From contig CAUEPS010000004.1 of assembly GCA_959019775.1 (NCBI GenBank), positions 1-64,000 on the forward strand: a DNA stretch of 64,000 nucleotides. The letters run 5' to 3'. This document shows positions 23,905-32,385 of the stretch, one piece after another; the first letter of the stretch is position 1; each line of letters starts with the position of its first letter. The position numbers and the translations under genes are program-made. Source of the stretch: an uncultured Collinsella sp. Its GTDB lineage: Bacteria; Actinomycetota; Coriobacteriia; Coriobacteriales; Coriobacteriaceae. The notes beneath the pieces are model-generated. The model searched no databases. It was not told where the DNA came from and saw only the letters and a list, made by a program, of their open reading frames with translations.

Positions 23905-25353
23905 TTACTCCAGGCCCTCGGCGCCGTTGGACTTGATGATCTTCTGGTAGGCGTAGAAGCTGTCCTTGCGGCGGCGCTCGTAGGTACCGGTGCCGTCATC
24001 GTACTTATCGACGTGAATAAAGCCGTAGCGCTTGCGCATCTCGCCGGTGCCGGCGGACACCAGGTCGATGGGGCCCCACCAGGTGTAGGCGATCAAGTCG
24101 ACGCCGTCGGCAATGGCCTCGCCCATGGCTTTGATGTGGCTGCGCAGGTAGGCAATGCGGTACGGGTCGTGGATGGAGCCGTCCTCCTCGACCTCGTCGT
24201 AGGCGCCCATGCCGTTCTCGACCACCATCAGCGGAATCTCATAGCGGGCGTAAATCTCGTTGAGGGCGATGCGCAGACCCAGCGGATCGATCTGCCAGCC
24301 CCAGTCGGTGGACTCCAGATAGGGGTTCTTGCCGCCAAAGGTCATGTTGCCCTCGGTCATCTCGTGGTCCTTGTGGGTGCCCACGGTGCCGGACATGTAG
24401 TAGCTAAAGGTGTAGAAATCAACCTTGCCGTCGGCGATATCCTGCAGGTCGCCGTCCTCCATCACGAGCTCAACGTCGTTCTCGGCCCAGAAGCGCTTGG
24501 CATAGAACGGGTACTTACCGCGCACCTGCACGTCGGAGCAGTACCAGTTCATGGTGTTCATCTCCTGCTGCGTGGCGAACACGTCGGCCGGATCGCACGT
24601 GGCGGCATAGGAGAGGATGAAGCAGTCCATGTTGCCCATCTTAAACTGCGGGTAATGCTCGTGGGCATAACGCACGACGCGGCCGCTGGCGACAAACTGG
24701 TGATGCAGCGCCTGCATACGAGCCTGCGGCGTGGTGTGGACCGCCGACGCCGGACCCTCAAAGCCCTGAATCATGCTGGTCTCAAAGAGGTTCCCCATGT
24801 CCTGAGTACCGCAGTTGATCTCGTTGAAGGTGAGCCAGAACTTGACCTTGTCTTGATAGCGGTCGAAGACGGTCTGGCAGTACTTCTCAAAGAAGCCGAT
24901 GAGCTCGCGACTCGCCCAGCCGTTGTATTTCTCGACCAGGTGATAGGGCATCTCGTAGTGCGAGAGGGTCACGAGCGGCTCGATATTGTGGGCACGCAGG
25001 CAGTCGAAAACGCGGTCGTAGAAGGCGAGGCCGGCCTCATTGGGCTCAGCGTCGTCGCCGTTGGGGAAGATACGGCTCCAGGAGATGGACATGCGGAACA
25101 TATTGAAGCCCATCTCGGCGAACAGCGCGATGTCTTCCTCGTAGTGATGGTAGAAATCGATACCGTCATGATTGGGGTAGAAGCGGTTGGGGTCGATGTC
25201 GATCGTAATCTGACGCGGCTCCTTGTAGCTGCCTCCCAAGAAGTGGTCGTCGACGGAAGGACCGCGGCCGTCCACGTTCCAAGCGCCCTCAAACTGGTTG
25301 GCGGCGGTGGCGCCACCCCAATAGAAACCCTTGGGGAACTTGATGTTTGCCAT
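23905..25353 (-). CDS. 6-phospho-beta-glucosidase, GH1
   Basis: A 482-residue cytosolic glycosidase that hydrolyses phosphorylated beta-glucosides after PTS uptake. GH1 hallmarks: N-terminal FYWGGATAANQFEGAW, the acid/base Glu in LTFNEIN (about residue 180), and the nucleophile Glu in VVENGMGAYDE (about residue 375). The phospho-site loop near the C-terminus (SAGTGEMRKRYGFIHVDKYDDGTGT) is typical of 6-phospho enzymes. The ATG at 25353 is chosen because AAGGAG is six bases upstream; the ATG at 25359 abuts the ribosome site. It is upstream of the PTS IIA gene on the same strand and downstream of an AraC regulator. A paralogue lies at 56349. Confidence 0.95.
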   Translation of the reverse strand: MANIKFPKGFYWGGATAANQFEGAWNVDGRGPSVDDHFLGGSYKEPRQITIDIDPNRFYPNHDGIDFYHHYEEDIALFAEMGFNMFRMSISWSRIFPNGDDAEPNEAGLAFYDRVFDCLRAHNIEPLVTLSHYEMPYHLVEKYNGWASRELIGFFEKYCQTVFDRYQDKVKFWLTFNEINCGTQDMGNLFETSMIQGFEGPASAVHTTPQARMQALHHQFVASGRVVRYAHEHYPQFKMGNMDCFILSYAATCDPADVFATQQEMNTMNWYCSDVQVRGKYPFYAKRFWAENDVELVMEDGDLQDIADGKVDFYTFSYYMSGTVGTHKDHEMTEGNMTFGGKNPYLESTDWGWQIDPLGLRIALNEIYARYEIPLMVVENGMGAYDEVEEDGSIHDPYRIAYLRSHIKAMGEAIADGVDLIAYTWWGPIDLVSAGTGEMRKRYGFIHVDKYDDGTGTYERRRKDSFYAYQKIIKSNGAEGLE

Positions 25354-25494
25354 GAGCATCTCCTTTGCATCGCGGGTCGATAATCCGAGTATCGCCCACG
25401 CGCGGGACGGGCAGAAGCGGGCGCGCCAAACCCGACACTTCTTTTCGCGCCCACGGACCGCCTCCGCCCCGACCCTGACACTTCCTGATACCGA

Positions 25495-25519
25495 CCAAAA
25501 AGGGACAGGTTTATTTTGG
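25495..25519. repeat. GTCCC-loop hairpin, family A
   Basis: CCAAAA / TTTTGG arms enclose the loop, which reads TAAACCTGTCCCT on the minus strand. It lies between the AraC regulator stop and the GH1 gene, in the same orientation as their transcription. Confidence 0.75.
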
Positions 25520-25525
25520 GAGGTT

Positions 25526-26533
25526 TTATCTGGGCAAATGCCGGCGGTAGGCGGCCGGCGTGCAGCCATAGCGCTCGGCAAATTTTTTGTAGAAGAAGCT
25601 CATATTGGCATAGCCCACCTCGCGCGCTGCGGCCTCCGCAGTAGCACCGGTATCGAGTAGCGCCGCAGCGCGTGTCAGGCGGCTCTCCTGCACGAGTTGC
25701 ATAAACGCGCGTCCCGTCTGCCGCTTGAGCAGCGCGCTTGCGTAGTTGGGGCTCAGATGCAGGTGGTGGGCCAAGTCGTCGAGTGTGCAATCGCAAGCAT
25801 GCCGCTCGATGTAGCTCATCGCCACCGCAACCTGCGCCGAGGGAAGCGCGGGAACGCCCGTTTGCAGCAGCGCGGCCTCGTAGCTTTGCATGAGCTCGAC
25901 CAGCAGCAGCTCAAACAGCCTCGACACGATCTGGGGGCTCGCTGCCGTCGGCTCCAAGAGCTCGCACAACATCTCCTGCATATAGCGGCGCGCCCGACGG
26001 CTGGAGCCCGTGCGGAAATGCACATGCCCGCGATGATCGGTCTCGTCGTTAAGCGCGTTGAGCAGGAACTGCGAGACGGCACTTGTGGACGAAAGGCTTT
26101 GCTCCAGGCTGCGGCGCAGCATCGACCGCGAAATGACAATGCTCAACATCAGGTCGTGCTCGCCGAGCTCACCTACGGCATGTGGACAGGCGGCATCGAG
26201 CAGAAGCACCTCGTTTTGGACGAGCGTGAGTTGCGTACCATTGACAATCTGTGGCGCGCGCCCTCGATAGACATAGCTGATTTCGACATAATCGTGCACA
26301 TGCTCTGGCACGGGGTTAAAGCGCGAGTTGCGCACAATCGACAGGCCCTCGGGCATACCTTCTTGGTGCAGGGCGTACGTCGCGTTACCGATTTTATGGA
26401 CATGCCTGCCATCGATATCTGCCTGTTGACCCTGTCTAAACGCATCGTTCCAGTCATAGCGGGCGCCCGCGCAGTAAGCGCGCTCGCTATCGGTCAGCTC
26501 GAGCAAAAGATTGTCCAAACGTGCGATATCCAT
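25526..26533 (-). CDS. AraC-family transcriptional regulator
   Basis: A 335-residue regulator. Residues 60-160 form a cupin-like sensing domain (VPEHVHDYVEISYVYRG). The last 100 residues are two helix-turn-helix motifs of the AraC type (CTLDDLAHHLHLSPNYASAL and EAAAREVGYANMSFFYKKF). Such proteins usually activate sugar genes. It stands upstream of the GH1 gene on the same strand and divergent from the large glycosidase-like gene, so either could be its target. The ribosome site is weak (GGTGG). Confidence 0.92.
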   Translation of the reverse strand: MDIARLDNLLLELTDSERAYCAGARYDWNDAFRQGQQADIDGRHVHKIGNATYALHQEGMPEGLSIVRNSRFNPVPEHVHDYVEISYVYRGRAPQIVNGTQLTLVQNEVLLLDAACPHAVGELGEHDLMLSIVISRSMLRRSLEQSLSSTSAVSQFLLNALNDETDHRGHVHFRTGSSRRARRYMQEMLCELLEPTAASPQIVSRLFELLLVELMQSYEAALLQTGVPALPSAQVAVAMSYIERHACDCTLDDLAHHLHLSPNYASALLKRQTGRAFMQLVQESRLTRAAALLDTGATAEAAAREVGYANMSFFYKKFAERYGCTPAAYRRHLPR

Positions 26534-26706
26534 AGCGCCACCATCGTTGATTTAGTCATATTTTGCCGCGATTTTGATATTAGCAGGGCAGCACGGGCGA
26601 CGTACCCTGAACTCGCAAGGGTTTAGAAAGTTGGTTCTGGCATGTGGCACGCGTCCCAGCGCTTCGCCAAACAACTGTGGGGTGACGTTTGCCCAGATAA
26701 AACCGA

Positions 26707-26731
26707 CCAAAATAAACCTGTCCCTTTTTGG
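26707..26731. repeat. GTCCC-loop hairpin, family A, abutting a ribosome site
   Basis: CCAAAA / TTTTGG arms with loop TAAACCTGTCCCT, extended by outer AAACC/GGTTT pairing. The GAAGGAGTG ribosome site of the next gene starts right after the 3' arm. Confidence 0.8.
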
Positions 26732-26751
26732 CAGGTTTTGAAGGAGTGAGT

Positions 26752-29322
26752 ATGGCGGCATATGACAACCATGTGCTTCCGTTCTTGTGGCTCAAGGGCG
26801 AAGAACGCGAGACGATTACCGAATACTTAGAGCAGATTGCCGGGGCGGACATCCGCGAAGTCTGCCTTGAATCGCGCACGCATCCCGAGTTTTGCCGCGA
26901 CGGCTGGTGGTCCGACCTGCGTTTTATCATTGACGAGTGCAAGCGCCTGGGCCTTAAGATCTGGCTGCTCGATGATGCCCACTTTCCCACAGGCTACGCC
27001 AACGGCGCGCTTGCAGGCGAGGATGTAGACCCCGCGCTCAAGAAGACCGTGCTTAAGCATCACACGGTAACGGTCGTTGGACCCCAACCGTCCACGTCCA
27101 TCAAGCTCGGCAATCTTATAGATCCCACAGAGTGCTTTGTGGGCGCCGCAGCTTTCGACGCTGCCGGCGTGCCGCTCGACCTTGAGCTCGCCGTTGAGCA
27201 AACCGAGGACGACACTCCCGCCCGCCTGCGCTTTGACGCTCCCGCCGGCGTCACCACCCTCGAGCTCTACGTCACCAGCCAAAAGACCGGCTTTCGCGAT
27301 GAATACATCAACATGGTCGACGCCGATTCGTGCCGCATGCTCATCAACGCCGTCTACGAACCCACATTCACGCATCTGGGCGACGAGTTCGGCAAGACCA
27401 TTCTGGGGTTCTTTACCGATGAGCCTGGCTTTATGAACGAGAAGGGTGCGACCCTCGAAGACGCTTCTACCAGCAGCTTTATCGGACGCGGTGACATGGC
27501 GCTGCCATGGTCGGACGAACTTGCACGACGCCTGCACGAGGCACTGGGCATGGATTGGCTGGCTAAACTGCGCGGCCTTTGGACGCGCGAGGCAGACGGC
27601 GCACGGACCCGCCACGCCTACATGAACATTGCCACGCAACTCTACCGCACCTGCTTTGACGAGCAGATTGGCGACTGGTGCCGCGAGCACGGCGTCATGC
27701 ACATCGGGCACGTGATCGAAGACAAGAGCTGCCACACACGCTTGGGCCAGGGCGCTGGGCACTATTTCCGCGCTGTCGCCGGTCAGGACATGGCGGGCAT
27801 CGATGTGGTTATTAACCAGCTCGCCCCCGGCATCGACCACGGCCCTTACAGCTACTTCCATGGCGCATGGAACATGGAGTTCTTTACCTACGCGCTTGCC
27901 AAACTGGGCTCTTCAGCCGCGCGCCTCGACCCCAAAAAGCAGGGGCGCTGCATGGCCGAGGTTTTTGGCGCCTTTGGCTGGCACGAGGGCTTGCGCGAGA
28001 TGAAGTGGATTGCCGACCACATGCTCGTCCGCGGCGTCAATTGGTTTACGCCGCACGCGTTTAGCATGGCACCCTTCCCCGATTGGGACTGCCCGCCGCA
28101 CTTTTACGCGCACGGCAACAACCCGCAGTGGCCGCACTTTGGCCAGCTCATGAGCTATATGAACCGTACGGCAACGCTGCTTTCGGGAGGCTGTGCCACG
28201 CGCCCCGTCGCCATCCTGTACCATGCCGATGCCGAATGGGCCGGCAGCGCCATGCCTATCGAGCGCGTGGCGGCAGAGCTCACGCGCGCGCAGATCGACT
28301 TTGATTTTGTGCCCGCCGAGGCTTTTGAGGACAAGAGCCGCTACAAGGTTTCGATTGCTGATGGATTGCTTGGTGTTAACAGCTGCCGCTACCAGGCATT
28401 TGTTATGCCCAGTGCTACGTTTATTGGCGCGAAGACGGCAAAGGCAGCGAGACGCATGACGGATGCAGGCGTTATGGTGCTCGCCGTCGACAAGGTGCCC
28501 GGTGCATTCTACGATACCGATGGCGCGGTCGAGCTGGGAGGGCTCGTCGCAACGCCGCTCGCCGATGTCGCCCGCGCGCTTGCAAGCGCGGGACTACAGA
28601 CCGTTGTGTCTGACACACCGCAGCCCTGGCTACGCGCACTTCGCTACGAGCGGGCAGGCGAGACCTACGTTATGCTCGTCAACGAGCACCCCCGCGAGCG
28701 CATCGACTGCACGGTTGCACTTGCGACAGGTGAGCGCCTTTGCGGCACGCGGCTCGACCTGCTAAACGGCACCGAGCCCGTTGCGTTTGACGGTGTGTTG
28801 GAGCTCGCACCCTTCGAGAGCTGCATCGTTGTTTTGGAAGCGGGCAGCGAGGATGCGCCCGGAGACGGCGCAATCGACGCTGATACATCGCTCGGTCTGC
28901 GCATCGAAGGCCCATGGACCGTTGCCCTCTCCCCTGTCGGCAGCAATGGCGCCTTTGGTGAAGCACAAGAGCTCAAACACCTGGGCGACCTTACGGCCGA
29001 CCTGTTCACCGGCACCTGCGGCACCTACCGATATCATGCGTCGTTTGAGCTGGCCAACGATTGCGCTGACGCCACGATCGACCTGGGAGACGTTTACGAA
29101 ACCGCGACGCTCACGCTCGATGGGCGCTCGCTCGGCACACGCATCTGCCCGCCCTACCGTTTTGCCGCCGGCGCACTTTCCGCCGGTGCGCATGAGCTCA
29201 CGATCGACATCATCAACACGCTCGACCATGCGATCCCCGACATCTTCGCTCTCACCGAGCCCGTCGCCCCCAGCGGCATCCTCGGCCCCGTTACCCTTTG
29301 CGGGCAAAACCTGCCAAAATAA
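26752..29322 (+). CDS. Large glycoside-hydrolase-like protein
   Basis: An 856-residue cytosolic protein; no signal peptide. The N-terminal 500 residues read like a TIM-barrel glycosidase (FLWLKGEERETI, WLLDDAHFPTGYANG, a candidate acidic site in ILGFFTDEPGFMNE, DMAGIDVVINQLAPGIDHG). The last ~150 residues form a beta-sandwich like the sugar-binding domain of GH2 enzymes (TYRYHASFEL, ATLTLDGRSLG, HELTIDIINTLDH). I recall GH106-type rhamnosidases having a similar layout, but I cannot place the family. AGGAG precedes the ATG. The last three codons and the stop lie in a palindrome (29307-29345). The next gene is an RpiR regulator. Confidence 0.75.
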   Translation: MAAYDNHVLPFLWLKGEERETITEYLEQIAGADIREVCLESRTHPEFCRDGWWSDLRFIIDECKRLGLKIWLLDDAHFPTGYANGALAGEDVDPALKKTVLKHHTVTVVGPQPSTSIKLGNLIDPTECFVGAAAFDAAGVPLDLELAVEQTEDDTPARLRFDAPAGVTTLELYVTSQKTGFRDEYINMVDADSCRMLINAVYEPTFTHLGDEFGKTILGFFTDEPGFMNEKGATLEDASTSSFIGRGDMALPWSDELARRLHEALGMDWLAKLRGLWTREADGARTRHAYMNIATQLYRTCFDEQIGDWCREHGVMHIGHVIEDKSCHTRLGQGAGHYFRAVAGQDMAGIDVVINQLAPGIDHGPYSYFHGAWNMEFFTYALAKLGSSAARLDPKKQGRCMAEVFGAFGWHEGLREMKWIADHMLVRGVNWFTPHAFSMAPFPDWDCPPHFYAHGNNPQWPHFGQLMSYMNRTATLLSGGCATRPVAILYHADAEWAGSAMPIERVAAELTRAQIDFDFVPAEAFEDKSRYKVSIADGLLGVNSCRYQAFVMPSATFIGAKTAKAARRMTDAGVMVLAVDKVPGAFYDTDGAVELGGLVATPLADVARALASAGLQTVVSDTPQPWLRALRYERAGETYVMLVNEHPRERIDCTVALATGERLCGTRLDLLNGTEPVAFDGVLELAPFESCIVVLEAGSEDAPGDGAIDADTSLGLRIEGPWTVALSPVGSNGAFGEAQELKHLGDLTADLFTGTCGTYRYHASFELANDCADATIDLGDVYETATLTLDGRSLGTRICPPYRFAAGALSAGAHELTIDIINTLDHAIPDIFALTEPVAPSGILGPVTLCGQNLPK

Positions 29323-29345
29323 ACCTGTCCCTTTTTGGCAGGTTT
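29307..29345. repeat. GTCCC-loop hairpin, family A, containing a stop codon
   Basis: Perfect 13 bp arms AAACCTGCCAAAA (29307-29319) and TTTTGGCAGGTTT (29333-29345) enclose TAAACCTGTCCCT. The TAA of the glycosidase-like gene is the first part of the loop, and the 5' arm encodes its last residues. Confidence 0.9.
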
Positions 29346-29364
29346 GGCGAGTGTGGGAGTTCGC

Positions 29365-30219
29365 ATGGATATCAAACGCAAGATCACCGAGGCGCAGGGC
29401 CTCACCCCCACCGAGCAACAGCTCGGCATTGCAGCCCTTGCCATCGGCGAGGACATCCGCGGGCTTTCGATTAAGGAATTTGCCGCGCGCGCCAACGTTT
29501 CGGTCGCGAGCGTGCACCGTTTTTGCAAAAAGCTCGACCTCGAGGGTTTCAAGGACCTCAAGGTCGAGCTTATTCGCTTGGCAACCGAGGCGGGCAATCG
29601 GCGCAACGTGGACATCAACTTTCCCTTTGATGCTACGTCCAGCCCCGCGCAGGTTATGGAGCGCATGGAGGGGCTCTACCAGACCACGCTGGCCGAAACG
29701 CAGGAGCTGCTCGACCCCACGCAGCTTGACCACGCCGCCAAGCTCATCGCGAACGCCCGACAGGTCGACATCTACACGGGCTCGCACAACCTCTATCCAG
29801 CGGGAATGTTCCGCGACCGCCTGCTCTCCGCCGGTAAAAGCGCGACGTGCCACGACGGTGTCGAGGCCCAGGTGCGAACGGCGCTCGCCTCGGGCCCCGA
29901 CCATGCGGCAATCGTCATCTCCTACAGCGGCCTTGCCCCCAACCTCAAGGACATCTTGCCGATCCTCAGCAGTCGACATGTCCCGGTCATCGTCATCGGC
30001 ACGCCTTATTGCGCGCGCATTCACCCTGGCTTTGCCGCCTACCTTACGGTGAGTGACCACGAGAGCATGACGCATCGCATCACGCAGTTCGCCAGCCATA
30101 TCGCCGTGCAATACGTGCTCGATTCGCTCTACAGCAGCTACTTCGCCAAAGACTACGCCCACTGCGCCGAGTTCCTAGAGCGCTCATTCCCCTACACCCG
30201 CCTCCCCGGCCTCACGTAA
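29365..30219 (+). CDS. RpiR-family regulator (HTH + SIS)
   Basis: A 284-residue regulator. Residues 1-75 are the RpiR helix-turn-helix (IKEFAARANVSVASVHRFCK). Residues 110-260 are a sugar isomerase (SIS) domain that binds phosphosugars (VDIYTGSHNLYPAG, HAAIVISYSGLAP). The ATG at 29365 follows GTGTGGGAG. It is 42 bases after the glycosidase-like gene and in the same direction, and probably responds to the phosphorylated sugar produced by this locus. Confidence 0.92.
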   Translation: MDIKRKITEAQGLTPTEQQLGIAALAIGEDIRGLSIKEFAARANVSVASVHRFCKKLDLEGFKDLKVELIRLATEAGNRRNVDINFPFDATSSPAQVMERMEGLYQTTLAETQELLDPTQLDHAAKLIANARQVDIYTGSHNLYPAGMFRDRLLSAGKSATCHDGVEAQVRTALASGPDHAAIVISYSGLAPNLKDILPILSSRHVPVIVIGTPYCARIHPGFAAYLTVSDHESMTHRITQFASHIAVQYVLDSLYSSYFAKDYAHCAEFLERSFPYTRLPGLT

Positions 30220-30255
30220 CAATCCGGCCCCACCGCGCCTCCAATCGCCCTCCTA

Positions 30256-30322
30256 AGTTGCGGTGAAATAGCTCCTGTTTAGGCTCTAAACCAGCACTTT
30301 CAGGAACTATTCCACCGCAACT
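30256..30322. repeat. Family L palindrome, copy 1
   Basis: Arms AGTTGCGGTGAAATAG at 30256 on and its near complement ending at 30322 (20 bp arms with two mismatches) flank a 25-base centre. Copies two and three are at 40681-40745 and 47518-47581, always between genes. Confidence 0.85.
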
Positions 30323-30349
30323 CGCTGACGCAGGAGGGGACGACGGACG

Positions 30350-30991
30350 TTAGCCATCCACTCGCCATCTGCGGATAGGCGGCGTCGGCAAAACAAAGAG
30401 TCCATGCTGGTTGCAGTAGAGATACATTCTGCCGCGCCCGGTAATATGGAATCGCGGCTGCACCGATTGCTCTGGATAGAGCTTCTTAAAGCAGATGCCG
30501 TCCATAGCCGCATATGCCACAAAGCTAATGTAGTGATCCTTGGTCATGGGATGATCGAGCGTGACGTACCAATCGTCCTCGATGCGCTCGATGGAAAAGG
30601 CGTGGTCCGCGTCCGGCTCTTCGGCCTCCTGGGAAAACATCGTGGAGCCACAGCAGCTAAAGCTGCCTTCTCCGAGCGCGTGCACAACGTTTCCGCAGAT
30701 AGGGCAAACGTAAAAGACACCTTTGAGCATATTGCCTGCACGGTTGGCGTTGGCCCGAATGTCACCAGCCAAAAGCTCAGCCACGCTTATGCCGAGTCTC
30801 TGGGCCAAAGGCTCAACGAGGGAAATGTCGGGAAGGCCGCGGCCGGATTCCCACTTGCTGACGGCTTTATCGGTCACGCCAAGGCTTTCCGCCAGGGCGC
30901 GCTGAGTGAGGCCGCGCTCTTCACGCAGCCGCTTGATGGCATGCGCTGCCAAAAAAGTATGGGAAGCATTGGTTTGCCGTGTCTGGTTCAT
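30350..30991 (-). CDS. XRE-family regulator fused to a desulfoferrodoxin-like domain
   Basis: A 213-residue protein. Residues 12-75 are an XRE helix-turn-helix (LTQRALAESLGVTDKAVSKW). The rest resembles desulfoferrodoxin: a rubredoxin-like CPICGNVVHALGEG...CCG segment and a beta-sandwich segment (DDWYVTLDHPMTKDHYISFVAY). Some iron ligands of true superoxide reductases seem to be absent, so a metal- or redox-sensing regulator is more likely than an enzyme. The start is uncertain: ATG at 30991 (weak ribosome site) or 31048. It is transcribed alone. Confidence 0.8.
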   Translation of the reverse strand: MNQTRQTNASHTFLAAHAIKRLREERGLTQRALAESLGVTDKAVSKWESGRGLPDISLVEPLAQRLGISVAELLAGDIRANANRAGNMLKGVFYVCPICGNVVHALGEGSFSCCGSTMFSQEAEEPDADHAFSIERIEDDWYVTLDHPMTKDHYISFVAYAAMDGICFKKLYPEQSVQPRFHITGRGRMYLYCNQHGLFVLPTPPIRRWRVDG

Positions 30992-31187
30992 GAGCTGTCC
31001 AATCAAATTGAAGAAATGGAGTGAACCGGTTCGACAGTCAGTATCCATTTGAAGGCCAGGCTCGACAACCTACGCTGCGTAGACATGCGCCAATCGAACG
31101 AGCCGGATTTTTGGACGCTCATCCTGAATGATCCGTTTTCCTCCGTCCCCAGGGGATCACTGCCGCATTCGGAGCAAGGCGACGTCG
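30992..31187. other. Intergenic space between the XRE gene and element N
   Basis: About 200 bases upstream of the XRE gene. It must hold that gene's promoter and possibly its alternative start at 31048. No clear motif, RNA gene or ORF with a ribosome site was seen. Confidence 0.35.
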
Positions 31188-31350
31188 CAGGTAGAGGACG
31201 GACAGCGAGCGACGTCCAGGGCGAACAAGTTGGCATGAAAAAGGCGAGGCATAGACCTTCTGGTCATGCCTCGCCTTTTGAATGACAAATTGTCGGCCTG
31301 GGCGGCGCGTAGCGTCGGCCGGTTACGGCGTTTGGTAAAACCGCGTAACT
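31188..31350. repeat. 163 bp dispersed element with terminator hairpin, family N copy 2
   Basis: Second copy of the 22131-22292 element, starting CAGGTAGAGG and ending CCGCGTAACT. It directly follows the pyrE stop on the minus strand; the last bases overlap the stop region. It contains the hairpin at 31239-31279 and conserved sequence on both sides of it (GACAAATTGTCGGCCTGGGC). Confidence 0.85.
31239..31279. terminator. Bidirectional terminator inside element N copy 2
   Basis: Perfect 14 bp stem AAAAGGCGAGGCAT / ATGCCTCGCCTTTT with an inner GACC/GGTC extension. It is a strong intrinsic terminator for pyrE on the minus strand. Confidence 0.88.
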
Positions 31351-32032
31351 ACTCCCGAGCTCCGTACTGCTCGTAGTAGGCGTCGATGGCGGTCTTGAGT
31401 TCGTCATCAATGACGACCTTGCCGTCGATCTCGTGGTTGTAGAGGGTCTCGACGACCTCGTCCATGGAAACGATGCTCGCGACGGGGAAACCGTACTTGG
31501 CCTCAATCTCCTTCTGCGCGGTGGTCACGCCACCCTTGCCGACCTCCATGCGGTTGAGAGACACGATGAGGCCCTTGATCTCGACATCGGCAGCAGCCTT
31601 GACCTTGGGATAGGTCTCGTCGATGGACTTGCCGCTGGTGGTGACATCCTCGACCATGACCACGCGGTCGCCGTCCTGGGGCTCATAGCCCAGCAGGTTG
31701 CCCTTGTCGGCGCCGTGGTCCTTGGCCTCCTTGCGGTCGCAGCAGTACTTGACCTCCTTGCCGTACAGCTCGTGGTAGGCAATTGCGGTCACGACGGCCA
31801 GCGGAATACCCTTGTAGGCCGGTCCAAACAGCACGTCAAAGTCGTCGCCAAAGTTATCGTGAATGGCCTGGGCGTAATACTCGCCCAGCTTCTTGAGCTG
31901 GTAGCCCGTCACGTAAGCGCCGGCATTCATAAAGAACGGGGACTGACGGCCACTCTTGAGCGTAAAGCTGCCGAACTTAAGGACGTCGGACTCGACCATA
32001 AACTTGATGAACTCTTGCTTGTAAGCCTCCAT
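31349..32032 (-). CDS. pyrE: Orotate phosphoribosyltransferase
   Basis: A 227-residue enzyme that converts orotate and PRPP to orotidine 5'-phosphate in pyrimidine synthesis. The PRPP-binding signature VVMVEDVTTSGKSIDET is at about residues 123-139. The flexible catalytic loop YCCDRKEAKDHG and the GPAYKGIPLAV segment are intact. Length (227) fits. A GAGAGGAG ribosome site precedes the ATG. Other pyr genes are not adjacent. Confidence 0.96.
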   Translation of the reverse strand: MEAYKQEFIKFMVESDVLKFGSFTLKSGRQSPFFMNAGAYVTGYQLKKLGEYYAQAIHDNFGDDFDVLFGPAYKGIPLAVVTAIAYHELYGKEVKYCCDRKEAKDHGADKGNLLGYEPQDGDRVVMVEDVTTSGKSIDETYPKVKAAADVEIKGLIVSLNRMEVGKGGVTTAQKEIEAKYGFPVASIVSMDEVVETLYNHEIDGKVVIDDELKTAIDAYYEQYGARE

Positions 32033-32162
32033 GCGGGCTCCTCTCGTAATCGCGTACGTACCTTCCAGTTTAGCGCAGGCAAAGCGTAGATGCGGGCGCG
32101 CTTTGGGGCCACTGCATTCTGTAAAGGCTTTGTCAAAGGGAATGGTTTTCCGAACAATGGGG

Positions 32163-32191
32163 TTGACATGTCAAACCCCCTCATCAAGAAT
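32163..32191 (+). promoter_or_regulatory. mgtA promoter with a palindromic -35
   Basis: TTGACA at 32163-32168 is 17 bases from AAGAAT at 32186-32191. The -35 lies in the perfect palindrome TTGACATGTCAA (32163-32174), itself inside an almost symmetric GGGGTT...AAACCCC, which suggests a repressor site. Transcription would start near 32198, just before the folded leader. Confidence 0.65.
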
Positions 32192-32204
32192 ACGGGCGGA
32201 TTAA

Positions 32205-32246
32205 AAAGGGGTACGAGATACCCAAAGCGCACTGCGCTCAGCCTTT
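32205..32246 (+). ncRNA. Predicted compact three-way-junction RNA in the mgtA leader
   Basis: AAAGG (32205-32209) can pair with CCTTT (32242-32246), closing two small hairpins: GGTA/TACC (32210-32222) and AGCGC/GCGCT (32226-32238). The AGGAGG ribosome site of the leader ORF begins two bases later, so folding could affect its translation. This is a by-eye fold only. Confidence 0.4.
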
Positions 32247-32258
32247 AGGAGGTGTGCC

Positions 32259-32330
32259 ATGGAAGGCAGTCCTAGTCGAAAAACCTGCATGTCGCCCTCG
32301 GCACGCCGCGAGGACTCCGCACACGCATAA
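32259..32330 (+). CDS. 23-residue leader peptide upstream of mgtA
   Basis: An ATG at 32259 with the excellent ribosome site TTTAGGAGG opens a 23-codon ORF (starts MEGSPSRKTC, ends REDSAHA). It is rich in Ser and Arg with two prolines, and does not look like a structural protein. Short ORFs in mgtA leaders of enteric bacteria (mgtL) sense translation conditions and control read-through. This one may do the same, but no homology is claimed. It ends 141 bases before the mgtA start. Confidence 0.55.
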   Translation: MEGSPSRKTCMSPSARREDSAHA

Positions 32331-32353
32331 ACGCCACCGGCAGATCGTCACCC

Positions 32354-32385
32354 CCCCCACAAAGGTGCCTGTCCCTTTGTGGGGG
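32354..32385. repeat. GTCCC-loop hairpin in the mgtA leader
   Basis: CCCCCACAAAG (32354-32364) and CTTTGTGGGGG (32375-32385) enclose the loop GTGCCTGTCC. It belongs to the CACAAAG stem family. In this leader it may also act as a pause or attenuator hairpin. Confidence 0.85.

Noticed and set aside
32196..32260. M-box (ykoK) magnesium riboswitch before mgtA
   Set aside because: The region is too short and I do not see the conserved M-box core; only a simple three-way junction can be drawn.
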